Source of the DNA: Bremia lactucae
Lineage: Eukaryota > Oomycota > Peronosporomycetes > Peronosporales > Peronosporaceae
Reading direction: 5' to 3'
DNA: 64,000 bases
Assembly: GCF_004359215.1 (NCBI RefSeq)
Contig: NC_090610.1
Location: 12,871,711-12,935,710 of the forward strand
A model generated the notes under the pieces. It saw only the letters and a program-made list of their open reading frames with translations. It had not been told where the DNA came from and ran no database searches. Positions 10,301-20,175 of this stretch are shown piece by piece. Position numbers and translations under genes: made by a program. The first letter of the stretch is position 1; every line of letters begins with the position of its first letter.

Positions 10301-13300
10301 TTAAAGGAGAGCGTCGAATCTCGAGTTGGCTTTTTCGCGCCTCTAGAAACATTAGAGTCAGGCCACTTGCTGCCAGAGGCAGTTGTTTTCGCCTCAGTCA
10401 TATCGTCCTCGCTGGTCGGAACCAACAAGGATGTTGCTTTACAAGCATCTATCTTCTGCTTTTCTCCTGTAAGGGTCATTGAAGCAGTATTTTCACAGCA
10501 ACCATTGCAATTTATAACGTCCTCAGTAGTAGTAGAGATATTACGGGTTATCAAGTCGGCATATTGCGGGCTAAAGTGCGTGTCAAAGGAAGAGATCGAT
10601 TCTCCAATTGTATCGTATACGTTGTCCCATGTGCTTGCAAAATCGGGCTCATCGGGCGTTTTACATTGTTGCGAAGCAGAGGTCATCTCACCTTTCAGTT
10701 TCGAGTCGATTATACTCAATCTAGTGCTGTGAAACTTGGTTGTTCGAGACCTTAAAAATGCTGCATGACACTCATTTCCATGTTCCACAGAATTTGCACG
10801 ATTGTTCGAGCTCGCCACCTCAGCTTCTTCTTCCTTATCAGCATTCATACTGTCATCATCATCAGATTCATCTTCCAAATTCTCGTCGACACCGTGAATG
10901 TCGCGAACTAGACGTAGCAAAATAAGCGACCGAACAGAATAACTCACTTGAGTGCTATCATTGTTTCGCACCAACGTACGCGATTGGCGCCGTAGTAGAT
11001 GTGCCCGATCAGCAACAATTGGCACCAGCTTATTTCTACAGCTATTCGCGAAATTTGCCGGAAAAAACTTCAACAGCGCCACAGCTCGTTCAGCATCACT
11101 GAGCTGCCACGTATTAGGGTCAAGAATTGTCGACGACATCTTCCCACCAACTTGAGAAGCATGGAAAGTTGGTATTTTCATCTCCAGCTCTCGTAATTGC
11201 GGGTAAATGCCGGTTGGAAGCATACGCGGACACTTTGCGAAGATAAATCTACTTTTATAAGTTGTTAGCGCGCGACTAACAGTCTTCGCCGCTGATGTAC
11301 TACGCATCAACTTCTTTTGCTCGTCTCCTTCGGTCACGAGGATAATTACATTGCCAACGCGTTTTCGTCCAGTTCTACCCAGTCGTTGAATCATCCGAAC
11401 AGGCGACGTAAGTGCATCAAAAGAGACAATAAGATCAACTTCTCCAATATCCAGGCCTTCCTCGGCAATGCATGTGGCTACAAGGACATTAAAGTCGCCT
11501 TTTCGAAACCTACGCACAATTTCTTGCTGTACTTTTTGAGACTGCCCCTTGTTTTCTTTTGCTTTGCCGGACGCACCCTGTCCAATGAAAGGCTGCGCGT
11601 TAACAATAGGTGCAAGTGGACGCAGTAGCGCTACAATTTCCGATACGCTTGCACGAAACTGCGTAAAAACGATGGCTCGTGTGCTGGAAGCTCCTGCATC
11701 ATGGCGCTGAAAGTGCTCTAACAGCACTTCACGAAGTTTCAATAGCTTTGGATGGCTCACAGTACTATATAAGCTATCACCGCTTAATGCTAAACTTGTT
11801 TCAAGCACTTGAAATGCCGAAGACTGTAGCATTTCTCTCTTGGACCACGACAATTTGCCATTCTTTCGTTCTTCCACCCAATTCAAGATTTGATCACGAA
11901 AGCTATTGAGTCCATGACCAGTCAATAAACTTTTGGCGTGTAGCAAACTCACGAGAAGCGCTAAGTCACTCTCTGCACTTCGCTTTGACGCGTACGTCGA
12001 GCTCTTTCGAAAATTCTCTCGAGCTTGCAGCACGTACCAGCTCGTCAATTTATCTGGATCGCTATTTCGAATAATCTGATTGCGAAGTAATCGTTGAATG
12101 ATCGGCGTGAAGAGCTTGAGAAATTGCGCCTTGATTTTTAAAATTTGGTCGCCGAGACGACAAACAATTACCTCTTCTTGCCGTGCGTGCGTATATTTGC
12201 GTACATCCACGTCATCAGCTGATCGGCTTTCAATATGGGAGATGCGTAAATTCGTCACAACGTCTTGAATCACATCAAATTTCGCTCCAGGTGTGGCCGA
12301 AAGTGCCAAAATGCGATACTGTTGCGTTTTTGCTTCAATTTCGTGCACTACAGCGCAGTAGGCGTACTTTCCCGTAGCTCTATGAGCTTCGTCAACAATG
12401 ATGCACACAAATGTTTCTGCCTTGCAAATACCTCGGCAAAGATCATTTTGCAAACTTTGAGGGGTGCAAAAGAACACGCGTCTGGAGTTCCACAGCACGC
12501 GACGCATTGTCGGAGGAACGTTTCCTTGCAATTCTGCAGTATCGGAAAGCGGAATTCCCATGATTTCATGACACGCTTTTATTTGCTGAGCCACAAGTGG
12601 CTTTGTCGGCGCCATAAACACTACCTTTCCAGTCGGAAACCAGCGGTAAAAATTGTACATGACAACTGCAGCCACTAGTGTTTTACCTAAGCCCGTAGGC
12701 AATGACACGAGCGTGTTGTGATACAATGCTTTTTCTGCAATGGCCAATTGATAGTCTCGAATAGAGTAATTTGTCGGGTACACGAAATGCTGTGCGGCAT
12801 CAATATCAATCCCGGGCACGCCTTTTGAGCGTATAGAAATGTCGAGATATCTTGTTTTGGCCACTGCGTCTTCTCCTGTTGCACGCCGCGTTGTTTGCAA
12901 AAGCGAATTGTCTGGCTTGACCTCTTCTTTTGCTCGTTTTGAATAAAAAGACTTTATTGGCGACTTTAACGAAAAATGCGTTGTATTTGCTGTAGCGGAT
13001 TTTGCTAATTGATCTCTTTGTGTCAAGGTGAATGATGTAGGCTTTGAGCATACACCATCATTCTTTATGGATTGTTGCTGTGGCGGTGAAGTCGTGGATT
13101 TGTCGAAAGTAATTCGAGTCTGTATAATCTTCTTGGCTGAGGTAGTGTCTTGATCCTCGTGCAACATGAATACTCGTGGTGCCTGGCATACTTGACATGT
13201 AGTTCTCGCCGCGTTGTTTTGCAGCGTACATGACTTGCAGCTCCACATATTCTTATTATAGCAAAAGGCTGATTGAGGAATGTTTGTCGTATCATTTAGA

Positions 13301-13380
13301 CGGCTGCAAGATTTTACATAACGAGTCTCGAGTGCCTCAATCTCCGATAGCAATGCATCGTCCCAAATGTCCTCTTGCAT
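7318..13380 (-). CDS. FANCM: FANCM/Mph1/Hef-type DNA helicase with internal PHD-ePHD module
   Basis: A single exon of 2,020 residues. I chose ATG 13378-13380; the longer frame begins at a TTG codon. Domains in order: RanBP2-type zinc finger (residues 46-69, Cys 48/51/62/65); SF2 helicase lobe 1 with LPTGLGKT (227-234), MAPTKPLV, the DEAH box (330-333) and SATP; an insert typical of FANCM/Hef; helicase lobe 2 with TCIAEEGLDIGEVDLI and QRLGRTGRK (about 640-680); a long polar linker; a PHD finger (CCAVCLERESYDDD, about 1245) plus zinc knuckle and extended PHD (to about 1430); a basic patch and a DDDDDDDD run; and a C-terminal ERCC4-like fold with possible HhH (about 1790-2020) lacking the usual GDxnERKxxxD nuclease motif. 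Family role: remodelling of stalled forks and D-loops in the Fanconi anaemia pathway. Histone binding by the PHD module is inference. Confidence 0.9.
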   Translation of the reverse strand: MQEDIWDDALLSEIEALETRYVKSCSRLNDTTNIPQSAFCYNKNMWSCKSCTLQNNAARTTCQVCQAPRVFMLHEDQDTTSAKKIIQTRITFDKSTTSPPQQQSIKNDGVCSKPTSFTLTQRDQLAKSATANTTHFSLKSPIKSFYSKRAKEEVKPDNSLLQTTRRATGEDAVAKTRYLDISIRSKGVPGIDIDAAQHFVYPTNYSIRDYQLAIAEKALYHNTLVSLPTGLGKTLVAAVVMYNFYRWFPTGKVVFMAPTKPLVAQQIKACHEIMGIPLSDTAELQGNVPPTMRRVLWNSRRVFFCTPQSLQNDLCRGICKAETFVCIIVDEAHRATGKYAYCAVVHEIEAKTQQYRILALSATPGAKFDVIQDVVTNLRISHIESRSADDVDVRKYTHARQEEVIVCRLGDQILKIKAQFLKLFTPIIQRLLRNQIIRNSDPDKLTSWYVLQARENFRKSSTYASKRSAESDLALLVSLLHAKSLLTGHGLNSFRDQILNWVEERKNGKLSWSKREMLQSSAFQVLETSLALSGDSLYSTVSHPKLLKLREVLLEHFQRHDAGASSTRAIVFTQFRASVSEIVALLRPLAPIVNAQPFIGQGASGKAKENKGQSQKVQQEIVRRFRKGDFNVLVATCIAEEGLDIGEVDLIVSFDALTSPVRMIQRLGRTGRKRVGNVIILVTEGDEQKKLMRSTSAAKTVSRALTTYKSRFIFAKCPRMLPTGIYPQLRELEMKIPTFHASQVGGKMSSTILDPNTWQLSDAERAVALLKFFPANFANSCRNKLVPIVADRAHLLRRQSRTLVRNNDSTQVSYSVRSLILLRLVRDIHGVDENLEDESDDDDSMNADKEEEAEVASSNNRANSVEHGNECHAAFLRSRTTKFHSTRLSIIDSKLKGEMTSASQQCKTPDEPDFASTWDNVYDTIGESISSFDTHFSPQYADLITRNISTTTEDVINCNGCCENTASMTLTGEKQKIDACKATSLLVPTSEDDMTEAKTTASGSKWPDSNVSRGAKKPTRDSTLSFKNVSHHNFSNRAETASQTCRTRQLVFDENAIDANPLTFTQTMELLPTEPAREAQVLRSKKHETPRATKENFSELPPVSCAQKSVSAANEMPYYEEQTENELQSFELLPSLSNGPVMASNLLNVSLRAASPDKKFVGAGIQEDKAHERVDDDLSSVVANESSFLQASNINSKTRADSDAEDMLAINPMEFTPPSKRYLAEYIHGATHTNQKEVDFEHKDDGCCAVCLERESYDDDLILFCDGCNVGVHQFCYGILSVPDAEWFCAVCSVALKTGNDVAANPPRCQLCPHRGGAYKRTGCHHWVHVQCYIWIPELQVEQGVDDSLMLSELTRLDPDRKNLDCSICHSQIGNGKIQCAHKQCLTAFHVSCAAFAGYRMDQVDVSGSDDKECYTLFLAYCSLHRKSSAPVCASDLSTLPEKATVSLSHPSLSKPANIASPSHLLASPSSAEVEKKRKKFRRLKRKYEYSPSHLCSQPEASRTLQKRLKRKKKQRETSRALAAAYIEETAEVQGGDDDDDDDDNEYGEDDQEAADNSFINDSSQLLYSQSVKSYEDVGDLTSKKKLKSSPNMRAIYAQSLCASQTSPLPLGRHWGALRSNGIIRACLDKMHTKTKTTTTPTTAVAVVEEFQAACDQRNCLPADTIQLDSPTICPLNQTKRLFNDTLHTEMETNGIETFNTLEENRQENLKQTKSQTSLVCNNILLSKDDQLANARDVRAIDSFHLTKEGMAHDGESAAYSHYSNGTLTCKRSLVPAKRSVTSTVDLTCHHSQRLSQSMKWNILVSSTFASSKIYAILLSSKSADCGVTITDSLHVDVLLSVRTAVLFLTSQQVHALKNTPPNQNEKSGLLFRLTLAMHKKVIVAVVHTGEKSEIQRILPFPNVTIIVQDCIDTLCSQLHQIAHEDLVEGYEFPSLCLGPLSDQVPRALDENFASRLEFFRSIPALSLDSALNLSFRFKNFSVTQVPVHKFNEMHWRRMLPWISEASAVEIQKHVQNIRR

Positions 13381-14209
13381 TGCAACAAAGAGTGGCCAAC
13401 ACGCAGCAAATAAACCCTTTTCAACCAATCAAATGATCCTGTATTTCAGCGTCTTGCTTATTCATCATACGATGCTAGCAAAAAAGCCAATTTTGTTTTA
13501 AAAGTTCATTTCTGAATGCTGTGCTAATTTTTTTGTGAAGGGCTGTAACCAAGGGCAAACTTATGCAACTGATTTTGCTATAGGAAACAGGTATTCACAA
13601 CTTGTGATTATTTCATCGACTCGCTCAGCATGGGCTGTTTGTCAAAAATTTGCGTGCTCGACAAAACTTGCTATGTTTACAGGGCGCCAAAGGCACAAAC
13701 GACAATAATACGGTCGAGCTCAGAATTCACAGATAACCGCCAAGCAGAATAATTGAGCCGAAGAATTCACCAGGGCATGAAGTATTCTATACCAACTGAG
13801 GCATTCGCGGAATTTAAAGGTGATTTCTTTTGTGCATCTTGATTATCATTTTTTAATACTTGACTTTCAAGCACTAATTAAAGCAACTCATTGATGAAAG
13901 GAAATACTTCAGGCCTCGCAAAATGTTACTTCACACATGCTACCATACTTTTATTCGGGTTTGCAATTCGAGCATCCAAAATTTGCGGAAGGAATATTGT
14001 TGCACGTTGATTAATTTTAAGTACGTAGATCTAATGCTCATCACAGAGAAAAGAGCAACGAGGCAACAGCGTGCGTATTTGCACCGGCCGTCAATATCTT
14101 TGAAATGCTGCAATAACTGAAGCAAATTGCCATTTATAGCTCAAAGTCACAAAATAGAGAACTGAAAAGACACAATCGTTATCGCACATTAACGACTATT
14201 CGTCAGTTT
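13381..14209. other. Intergenic region between divergent FANCM-like and P5CR genes
   Basis: No supported gene. Short open frames here (13923-14120 and its antisense) have no recognisable domain. The region is A/T-rich and should hold both promoters. I see no repeat of the LTR families here. Confidence 0.6.
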
Positions 14210-14217
14210 TTCAGTTT
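14210..14217 (+). promoter_or_regulatory. Oomycete-type initiator element 5' of P5CR
   Basis: TTCAGTTT fits the oomycete initiator consensus YTCANTYY and is followed by CAAATTA, loosely like the flanking promoter region element. It lies 33 bp upstream of the chosen ATG at 14246. The motif is short, so chance occurrence is possible. Confidence 0.45.
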
Positions 14218-14245
14218 CAAATTAAAGCCTAGTTTGCATTTCCGG

Positions 14246-15499
14246 ATGTGTTTCCTCGTTGCCAGGCACATGGCTACAAGGCTATCATATCGAAGCACAT
14301 GCAAATGGAACCGTACCTCCTTCCTTGGTGCTGCGGCAAACCTATCGAGGTGCGTTCAAAGCGCCACCTTCTCCACGGAAGGCACAGGGCCGGTCATTTA
14401 CTCCCGCACGCAGAAAAGCGTAGCTGATTCCGAACGCGCAGAGGTTCAGCTCAGTCGCCTGGCTGTAATTGGCGGTGGCAACATCGCTGAAGCTATAGTC
14501 ACGGGTGTGCTTAAAACAGAGCTCATTCCCAGCTCTAAGATCGTCGTGTCCGATCCCAACCCGACCATGCGAGACAAGTTCGCCAAGCTCAACGTGGAGA
14601 CGCACGCGCGCAACAGCACGGCAGTCACAAATGCGGACGTAATATTACTGGCAGTCAAGCCACAGATGATTGACGACGTACGTCAATAGCTGACTCCTTT
14701 GATTCGCCATTGTTTCGATATTTTGATTGATGATGCGGAAAATCACAGGTGCTGCAGGCTGTGAAAGTGGCAATGGATCGAAATGCTTTGGTCATTTCTG
14801 TGATGGCAGGACCTACCATTAAGCTGCTGCAGAAGTATTTAGGGCAGGACAGTCGTATTGTCCGTGCCATGCCAAACACGCCAGCAATGATAGGTGAAGG
14901 CGCGACGGTGTGGGCGATGTCGTCAGAAGTCACAAGTGCACAGCACGAATTGACCAAGCAAATTCTTGGGTCGTTTGGCATTGAGGTCTGGTTTACATTT
15001 ATCAGTTATTGTTTATGCAAATATATTAAAAAAAAACGTTTTTTTCAAATTGTATCGTAGGTGTTCATTGACGATGAAAAAGCACTCGACATGGCCACAG
15101 CGCTTTCGGGATCTGGACCAGCGTATTTCTTTCTTGTCGCTGAGGCGATGATCGACACGGGTGTCCACATGGGTTTTTCTCGTCCTGTGGCGACGGTATT
15201 AAGCTGAAAAATTGTCGCTGCATTCACACCTCATGCTTTCTTTTTTGATGAATGTTATGCAGAAATTGGTGCAACAAACAATGCTAGGATCTGCGCTTTA
15301 CATGCAGTCGGAAAACGTACACCCCGTCGAGTTGCGGAATAAAATTACAAGCCCAGGCGGAACCACCGCTGCTGGCCTCTACCGCGCTGAAAAGAATGGA
15401 TTTCGTGCCGTCATCGCTGACTCGATCTGGGCCGCCTATGAGCGCTGCCACGAGCTCGGCTTGCCTGAACCGGTGCAGCGCCAGCGTCCACGCTCGTAA
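14246..15499 (+). CDS. Pyrroline-5-carboxylate reductase, four exons
   Basis: Exons 14246-14677, 14749-14985, 15061-15195 and 15263-15499 join in frame (phase 0 each) to 346 residues; introns of 71, 75 and 67 bp begin GT and end AG. The enzyme makes proline from pyrroline-5-carboxylate using NAD(P)H. Seen: an N-terminal extension of about 70 residues rich in R/S/T without acidic residues, a likely mitochondrial presequence; the Rossmann motif [61 protein letters not shown]; and the family C-terminal signature [15 protein letters not shown]. Bacterial homologues are about 270 residues, so the extra length is the presequence. A second ATG at 14270 could be the start. The gene is divergent from the FANCM-like gene, 865 bp apart. 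Confidence 0.92.
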
Positions 15500-15688
15500 G
15501 AATGAGACAACAGATGCTATGCATTTGGTATTTACAAATAGCATAATTTGGAGTTTACTTTTCCAAAACTAATATTGCAAACTTTAAAGCAGTTCTGCAA
15601 TACTTGCTGAACATCAAGTTGTTAAGCGTTAATGTGGCCCAATTTTACGTTATGGGTAAAATACCTTTTTTTCTATTCGAAGTGGGTG
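15500..15688. other. 3' flank of P5CR with a short LTR type B scrap
   Basis: No gene. Bases around 15650-15684 (TTATGGGTAAAATACC and the following T-run) match part of the type B LTRs at 19682 and 53063, so a small LTR fragment is present. Confidence 0.5.
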
Positions 15689-15835
15689 TAACGGAGCACT
15701 GCCGACTTGTAATGCTTCTATACAAGGCCACTTCGCACTGCTTCAGTGCGAGTGGTGCCGCACGTCACTTTACGTACACTATTGCGTGCAGAGTTAAACT
15801 ATCTTTAGAACACTTGCTTTATAAAGGGTTAAAAG
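15689..15835 (-). repeat. LTR type A, left part, split by the MULE
   Basis: It starts TGTAACGGAGCACTGCCGAC, the type A LTR terminus in minus orientation, and runs to AAAGGGTTAAAAG. The same LTR continues at 19571 after the MULE, so this solo LTR was the insertion target. Confidence 0.8.
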
Positions 15836-15971
15836 ATGGGGGCTGCTATATGGACACTCCCCTTCTGCTGCTTGGACACCCCTTACCCATAAATACGTAT
15901 TAGCTTGGCTGACGTATACCTAATAAATTTCTGCTGCGCGCACCACACCCCCTCCCTCAATGGATATTCTG
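15836..15971 (+). repeat. Left terminal inverted repeat of the MULE
   Basis: About 136 bp that match the reverse complement of 19429-19564 with scattered differences. Both arms end inward at a shared AATGGATATTCTG. Confidence 0.85.
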
Positions 15972-15996
15972 TGAATGCCGACATGGTATAAATGCT

Positions 15997-16096
15997 ACCG
16001 CCTCACACACCACCCAAAACAACACACGAGAGAGTTAAACCATGGCTACCGCCTCACACTCCACCCAAAACAACACGACAGAGTTAAACCATGGCG
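15997..16096 (+). repeat. Two-copy tandem repeat, about 50 bp, inside the MULE
   Basis: The unit begins TACCGCCTCACAC, continues ACCCAAAACAACAC and ends GTTAAACCATGGC, and occurs twice in tandem. Confidence 0.7.
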
Positions 16097-16197
16097 TGGT
16101 CAAAAGGTGCTCTCTATATTCAACAATTTCCCTCTATACTTTTGTGGTTTCGCTTGCATATATTTCCCAGCGGTGGTCAATGTCTGGCCAAACCGAA

Positions 16198-16950
16198 TCA
16201 GCCTTCAACTTCAACGCCTGGTAGTGGAGGCTGTGATACCAGTACGATACTTTCTCCGCTTGGTAAGGCGTGCAGTGAAACGGTAGGGTTGTAACGCTTG
16301 CCTCTTTTCCATAAAACACGACAGCGCGTTAGTATGTGTTTGCAATGACGGCACCCATCTCTGGCATAATTAGCCAAAATGCCCGGTGACAGGGGCCAGC
16401 AAGCCAAGCGAGAGTGGTAAGGTGATGGTCTACCAGTCCTTTCTCCAGGTAATAGCACTCGTAAAATGGCTTGCTTACAATGAGTTCTTTGGCCAATTCC
16501 TTCCTAATGGCTGGCCAATTAAACTCAGAACGTCCTGGTGCCACTGCAATGGCACGGAAACCACAGTTACCGTCTCCATCGACATCCAGTGCTACTTCGG
16601 AATTTGCTTCTATGTAGGCTTTTGCTGCAGCGGTTTTTCCTTGTCGATTTGAGATTTCATTAGTCGACTCTGCATCAAGCTTAAATGATGATAGGTCTTT
16701 TAGCCTCGAGTGGTGAATGTAGCCTGGCAGAAAGATGCTACTTTCACATACTTAAGCGCAAGTTCATCCTCTGAAGCACTCTCAATGTCAATCCCCAAAC
16801 TTTTAGTCTTGATGTCCTTCCCGTTGCTAGCAAAGGACATGTGGTTTGATAATGGCCTTGCCCCTTGTAGTGACCGCATTTTCGTTTTTTCTTCGCTCTT
16901 CTTTTTCGCAATGCTCGAAATGTGATGGGTCACGCTTTGTTGATGACGAG
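16198..16950 (-). pseudogene. C-terminal region of the MULE-encoded protein
   Basis: Minus-strand frames include GRPKIKKLVINK (near 16970-16930), resembling the basic GRPK stretch that follows the core in many MULE transposases, and a segment (16544-16329) with W-P-x-I-R-K-E-L and MPEMGAVIANTYN. The latter is reminiscent of the C-terminal part of OTU-type peptidase domains found in some MULEs; that match is weak. Frameshifts separate the pieces. Confidence 0.5.
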
Positions 16951-17264
16951 TTTTTTTATTTTAGGTCGCCCACGAGTACGGACAACATCTGGATTATTCA
17001 TATTGGTCATTGTTGGTTAGGAATGCCGACGATAAGATGTGACATTCGTGCAACGACATTACACGACATTACCGACACTATAAAGGGGATCTTAAGATCC
17101 GCTACACACCTTACAACTTTCCACTCAGTTAACGGCTGCTGGCCACGATCTGATGCGCCAGTTATTCAATAGGTTATGCTACCAGTAAAATTAAGATAGC
17201 ACTGTAGCTCCATTTGAGAATGCGTTTTTCTTTGCTCCGGTCGAATTGATATCCAATCGATCGA

Positions 17265-17800
17265 GTGGTGCCTCACGTCACTTCAGGTACACTACTACGT
17301 ACAGAGGAAGGCTCTCTTCAAGAAGCTTGCTTTAAAGAGTGTTAATTAAAAACTGTATTAATATAATTAAGTTCTTCTCGTCAACGTGACGATGAACCAT
17401 AGGGTATCATCTCAAGCACAGAAACTTGCCATAGTGACCCTGCCAGTTTAGCAGGTCAATAAAACTATGCCTTATGATCGACCCCTCGGCGGTATCATAG
17501 GCGAGTTTGATGCTAAAAGCATGAGCGAGGCTGGCTCACGTGATGCGTCAGCACGGTGCCTACGCGCCCCATTACATTGACGATGTACTCGTGCATAGTA
17601 AGGCCGAGGAAGGGCTGAGCGCAATAGAGTCGCACAAGCGTCATTTAGAAGCTGTGTTGCAGACTTTGAAGGACGCCCAATTGTACGTCACTACGAAGTT
17701 GTTGCCGCGTTTCATTGGGCGGGATGAAAGTAGTCCTTTCATAGAAGTGCGTAGCGCAGCCTTCTGGCGTGAATCTATCTCCTGTAACGGGTTTTGGTTG
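17265..17800 (+). mobile_element. Ty3/gypsy fragment nested in the MULE
   Basis: Bases 17265-17375 match the type A LTR in minus orientation (GAGTGGTGCCTCACGTCACT and following). Then 17500-17692 encodes on the plus strand a reverse-transcriptase piece, YIDDVLVHSKAEEGLSAIES, followed by HLEAVLQTLKDAQLYV. The RT piece is closest to the element 4 sequence resumed at 44596. LTR and RT lie in opposite orientation, so this is a rearranged fragment. Confidence 0.75.
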
Positions 17801-17809
17801 AGCTTATGA

Positions 17810-19180
17810 TCTCATCAAGACTTTGTTCCTGCTGTATGCTCTGCGGAGGCAGCGTTATTAGTAATCTCCAGTGCTTATGAAAGTCTGAAGCTTGTAGGAT
17901 CGTTCTTTTGCAATATCTGCAATACCTTATGCTGGCAAGGTAGTCCCATAGTCCCCATAAAATCTCCTTTACATTCGGTATTGTTGCTTGGATCAATTGC
18001 CAGTTGATACTGACTATGCACAATATACAACACATGTGCTTAAATACAGCGGACTACATTGCTCCAAAATGGAGCTTTCAGCCCAAGAGGAACCTGAAGC
18101 CGCTCAAGACTAACTTATCGGCTAATTTCCCGTCTTTGGGCATCTCCTGCAAGAACAATCTTCCCATATACCTCATCCAGGTCAAGAGTTGAAGTGGCTA
18201 TCCATTGATTAATGAAGGCGTGACTACCTTCGACTCGCGAAGTGACTGCATGTCCGAAATAACGAATGTTCTTTGTCCATGAAACAACAAAACGCTCTTT
18301 CTGGTTGTTCAGCCAGTTTTCTCTAGATAGTTTGCAACTTGGAGAGGCACACTTGACCGAAGTGATGCTAGTTTGCTAATATGATCATGTTCAGTGTGTG
18401 CCTTACAAAGTGTCATTTATTTGTCCCAAAATTCATTGTATTCATTCTCTGCTTTGATATGCTTTTTAATGTTTGCTTGGACATTCTTGGTAATTTGCCA
18501 AATGGAAATCAATACAGCAGCATTGGGAAAGGTACTTGTTATTCCTGCGATGGCGCAAGCTCCTAATCAACCACAACAGCAAGATATTCTCATATAACAA
18601 TGAACGAAAGCAACTTTGAAAACTGTTGAAGGGCCCAAGCGTAATCAGGTACTGATTCTTCCTACAGAAAAACAAACGCCAGTGATATTGTCTGATTTGT
18701 TGACGTAACTCCAACGATGTGCAACAGTAGCATTTTATACTTATACGTTTTATAAATGAAATCCAAAATAAAAACCGCATTTTTAGAGAAGTCAGCAGCG
18801 ACGGAAATATCAGTCTTTGGCGCGACGAACAGGCAGTGCAAAAAAATCCACCACTATCATTAGTGAGAAGCCTATGGAAGATGTCATCTTCATGAAATCG
18901 GGCCAGGGGTGCCTCGATCGGACGACGACCGTTTAATGCTAAATTTCTCCCTTTGAGCTTTGCATTGTAAATGTCTTTGCTGATTAGGTTGCACTCTGGA
19001 TCATTCTGACGTAGCGTTGCCAGAACAACACGCGGCGTGGCTCCGGCCTTCGTCATTTTAATTACTTGACGTCGTTGTTGCGGCCGTATTACTCGGTTAG
19101 CAGCATACGCAGAGGGGTCTTCAGCAGGGTCATGACCAATATGCTCATCATTAACAATGTCTCAGTTCCATGTAACATTG
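17810..19180 (-). pseudogene. MULE transposase, N-terminal and catalytic part
   Basis: Reading on the minus strand from about 19150: VIRPQQRRQVIKMTKAG, then TPRVVLATLRQ and SKDIYNAKLKGRNL (19056-18900), which fit the conserved region ahead of the MULE catalytic core. Downstream, in shifted frames at about 18780-18480, are ISLAFVFL, a DYAWALQQFSKLL stretch, ELAP and further scraps of the core. At least three frameshifts or stops make it inactive. The DDE residues cannot all be placed. Confidence 0.75.
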
Positions 19181-19428
19181 TTCTTGTGGATCTTTCACAG
19201 CATAGTTCCTTGCCATTCACAGCCAGTTTTCAAGGTAGACGTGCGACGAATTTAGCCCCCTGAACCCTCATGTTCCCTGACGTGTACGCACTTCAGCCAC
19301 ACTTTTCGAACTTCCGTGCCAGCTTTATTCGTTTTTGAACGACCACGATTGATGCTAAATCCATTTTAAATGGCATATGATTTTACAACTTTTTCTGCTT
19401 CGTCGAGAGAGCGATACGTAGTGGCGTG

Positions 19429-19564
19429 CAGAATATCCATTGAGGGAGGGGTGTGTGGTGCGCGCAGCATGAATTTATTAGGTATACGTCAGCCAATCAA
19501 ATATAGGTTTATGAATAAGGGGTATCCAAGCAGCAGAAGGGGGGGTGTCCATATAGCAGCCCTC
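19429..19564 (-). repeat. Right terminal inverted repeat of the MULE
   Basis: Inverted partner of 15836-15971; the outer end reads TGTCCATATAGCAGCCCTC before the flanking TAAAAG. Confidence 0.85.
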
Positions 19565-19570
19565 TAAAAG

Positions 19571-19681
19571 TAAATGTATTAAATAAAATAAAGTTCTTCT
19601 GTTTCTATCTTTTTAATACTAACTTAATTATACAATATACAAAACATGTAACAAAGTCTAATCTGCCTCTCTCTTTGCGCG
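19571..19681 (-). repeat. LTR type A, right part, split by the MULE
   Basis: Continues the LTR interrupted at 15835 (AAGTTCTTCTGTTTCTATC, then CTCTCTCTTTGCGCG). It is cut at 19682 by insertion of a type B LTR. Confidence 0.75.
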
Positions 19682-20175
19682 TGTAATGGGGCACACATCG
19701 GTTGGAGAACCGTTGTTGTGGTACATTTACTTTATGGGCAAAATACCTTTTTATTCAATTTTAAATAGTTAAATTGATAAAATCCCATTTATTATGGGTA
19801 CAAGTGTGGTCAATTTTAAATAGATTTTGACCGCCAGATATCAGTCTGGCGGTCTTAATCTATTTAAAATTAGCCAGGGTAAGTTTTTATCTAATTTCAT
19901 GATATTCAGTTCCGCTTTTGATCTTAAAGCGTCTAGTGCCTGCCTAAGGCTTGCGCATTGACCTGTGAGAGATAAACGCCTATTTTAGGTACGAACTCTC
20001 GGGCACTAGTTGCTACTTGGTTCTACGAGTCCCTGAATCCCTTAAACTTGGATTCATTAAGCTTTAATAGTTGTACGACTTTCGAGTTGAAAAACCCATT
20101 AGTTCTATACAACTTAAAGAGTCTCTGAGTCTAAAAGTCTTCCTCTGACTTTGGGAGCGTGGCAGCTCTGCTACA
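19682..20175 (+). repeat. Solo LTR, type B, with long hairpin
   Basis: 494 bp from TGTAATGGGGC to CTCTGCTACA, matching the LTR of element 7 at 48019-48467. No primer-binding site or coding body follows, so it is a solo LTR. It holds a 60-bp near-perfect inverted repeat at 19812-19871. Confidence 0.75.

Larger units (their letters stand above)
15836..19564 (-). mobile_element. MULE (Mutator-like) DNA transposon, 3.7 kb, inactive
   Basis: The two ends form long inverted repeats (15836-15971 and 19429-19564) with the shared core GGGCTGCTATATGGACAC. The 6-bp direct repeat TAAAAG flanks both ends (15830-15835, 19565-19570). The interior carries MULE transposase remnants on the minus strand. MULEs usually make 8-10 bp target duplications; only 6 bp are visible here. 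It inserted into a type A LTR and was itself later hit by a gypsy fragment (17265-17800). Confidence 0.85.

Noticed and set aside
12265..12678. 137-codon plus-strand frame inside the FANCM-like gene
   Set aside because: Opposite the DEAH helicase lobe; no independent domain.
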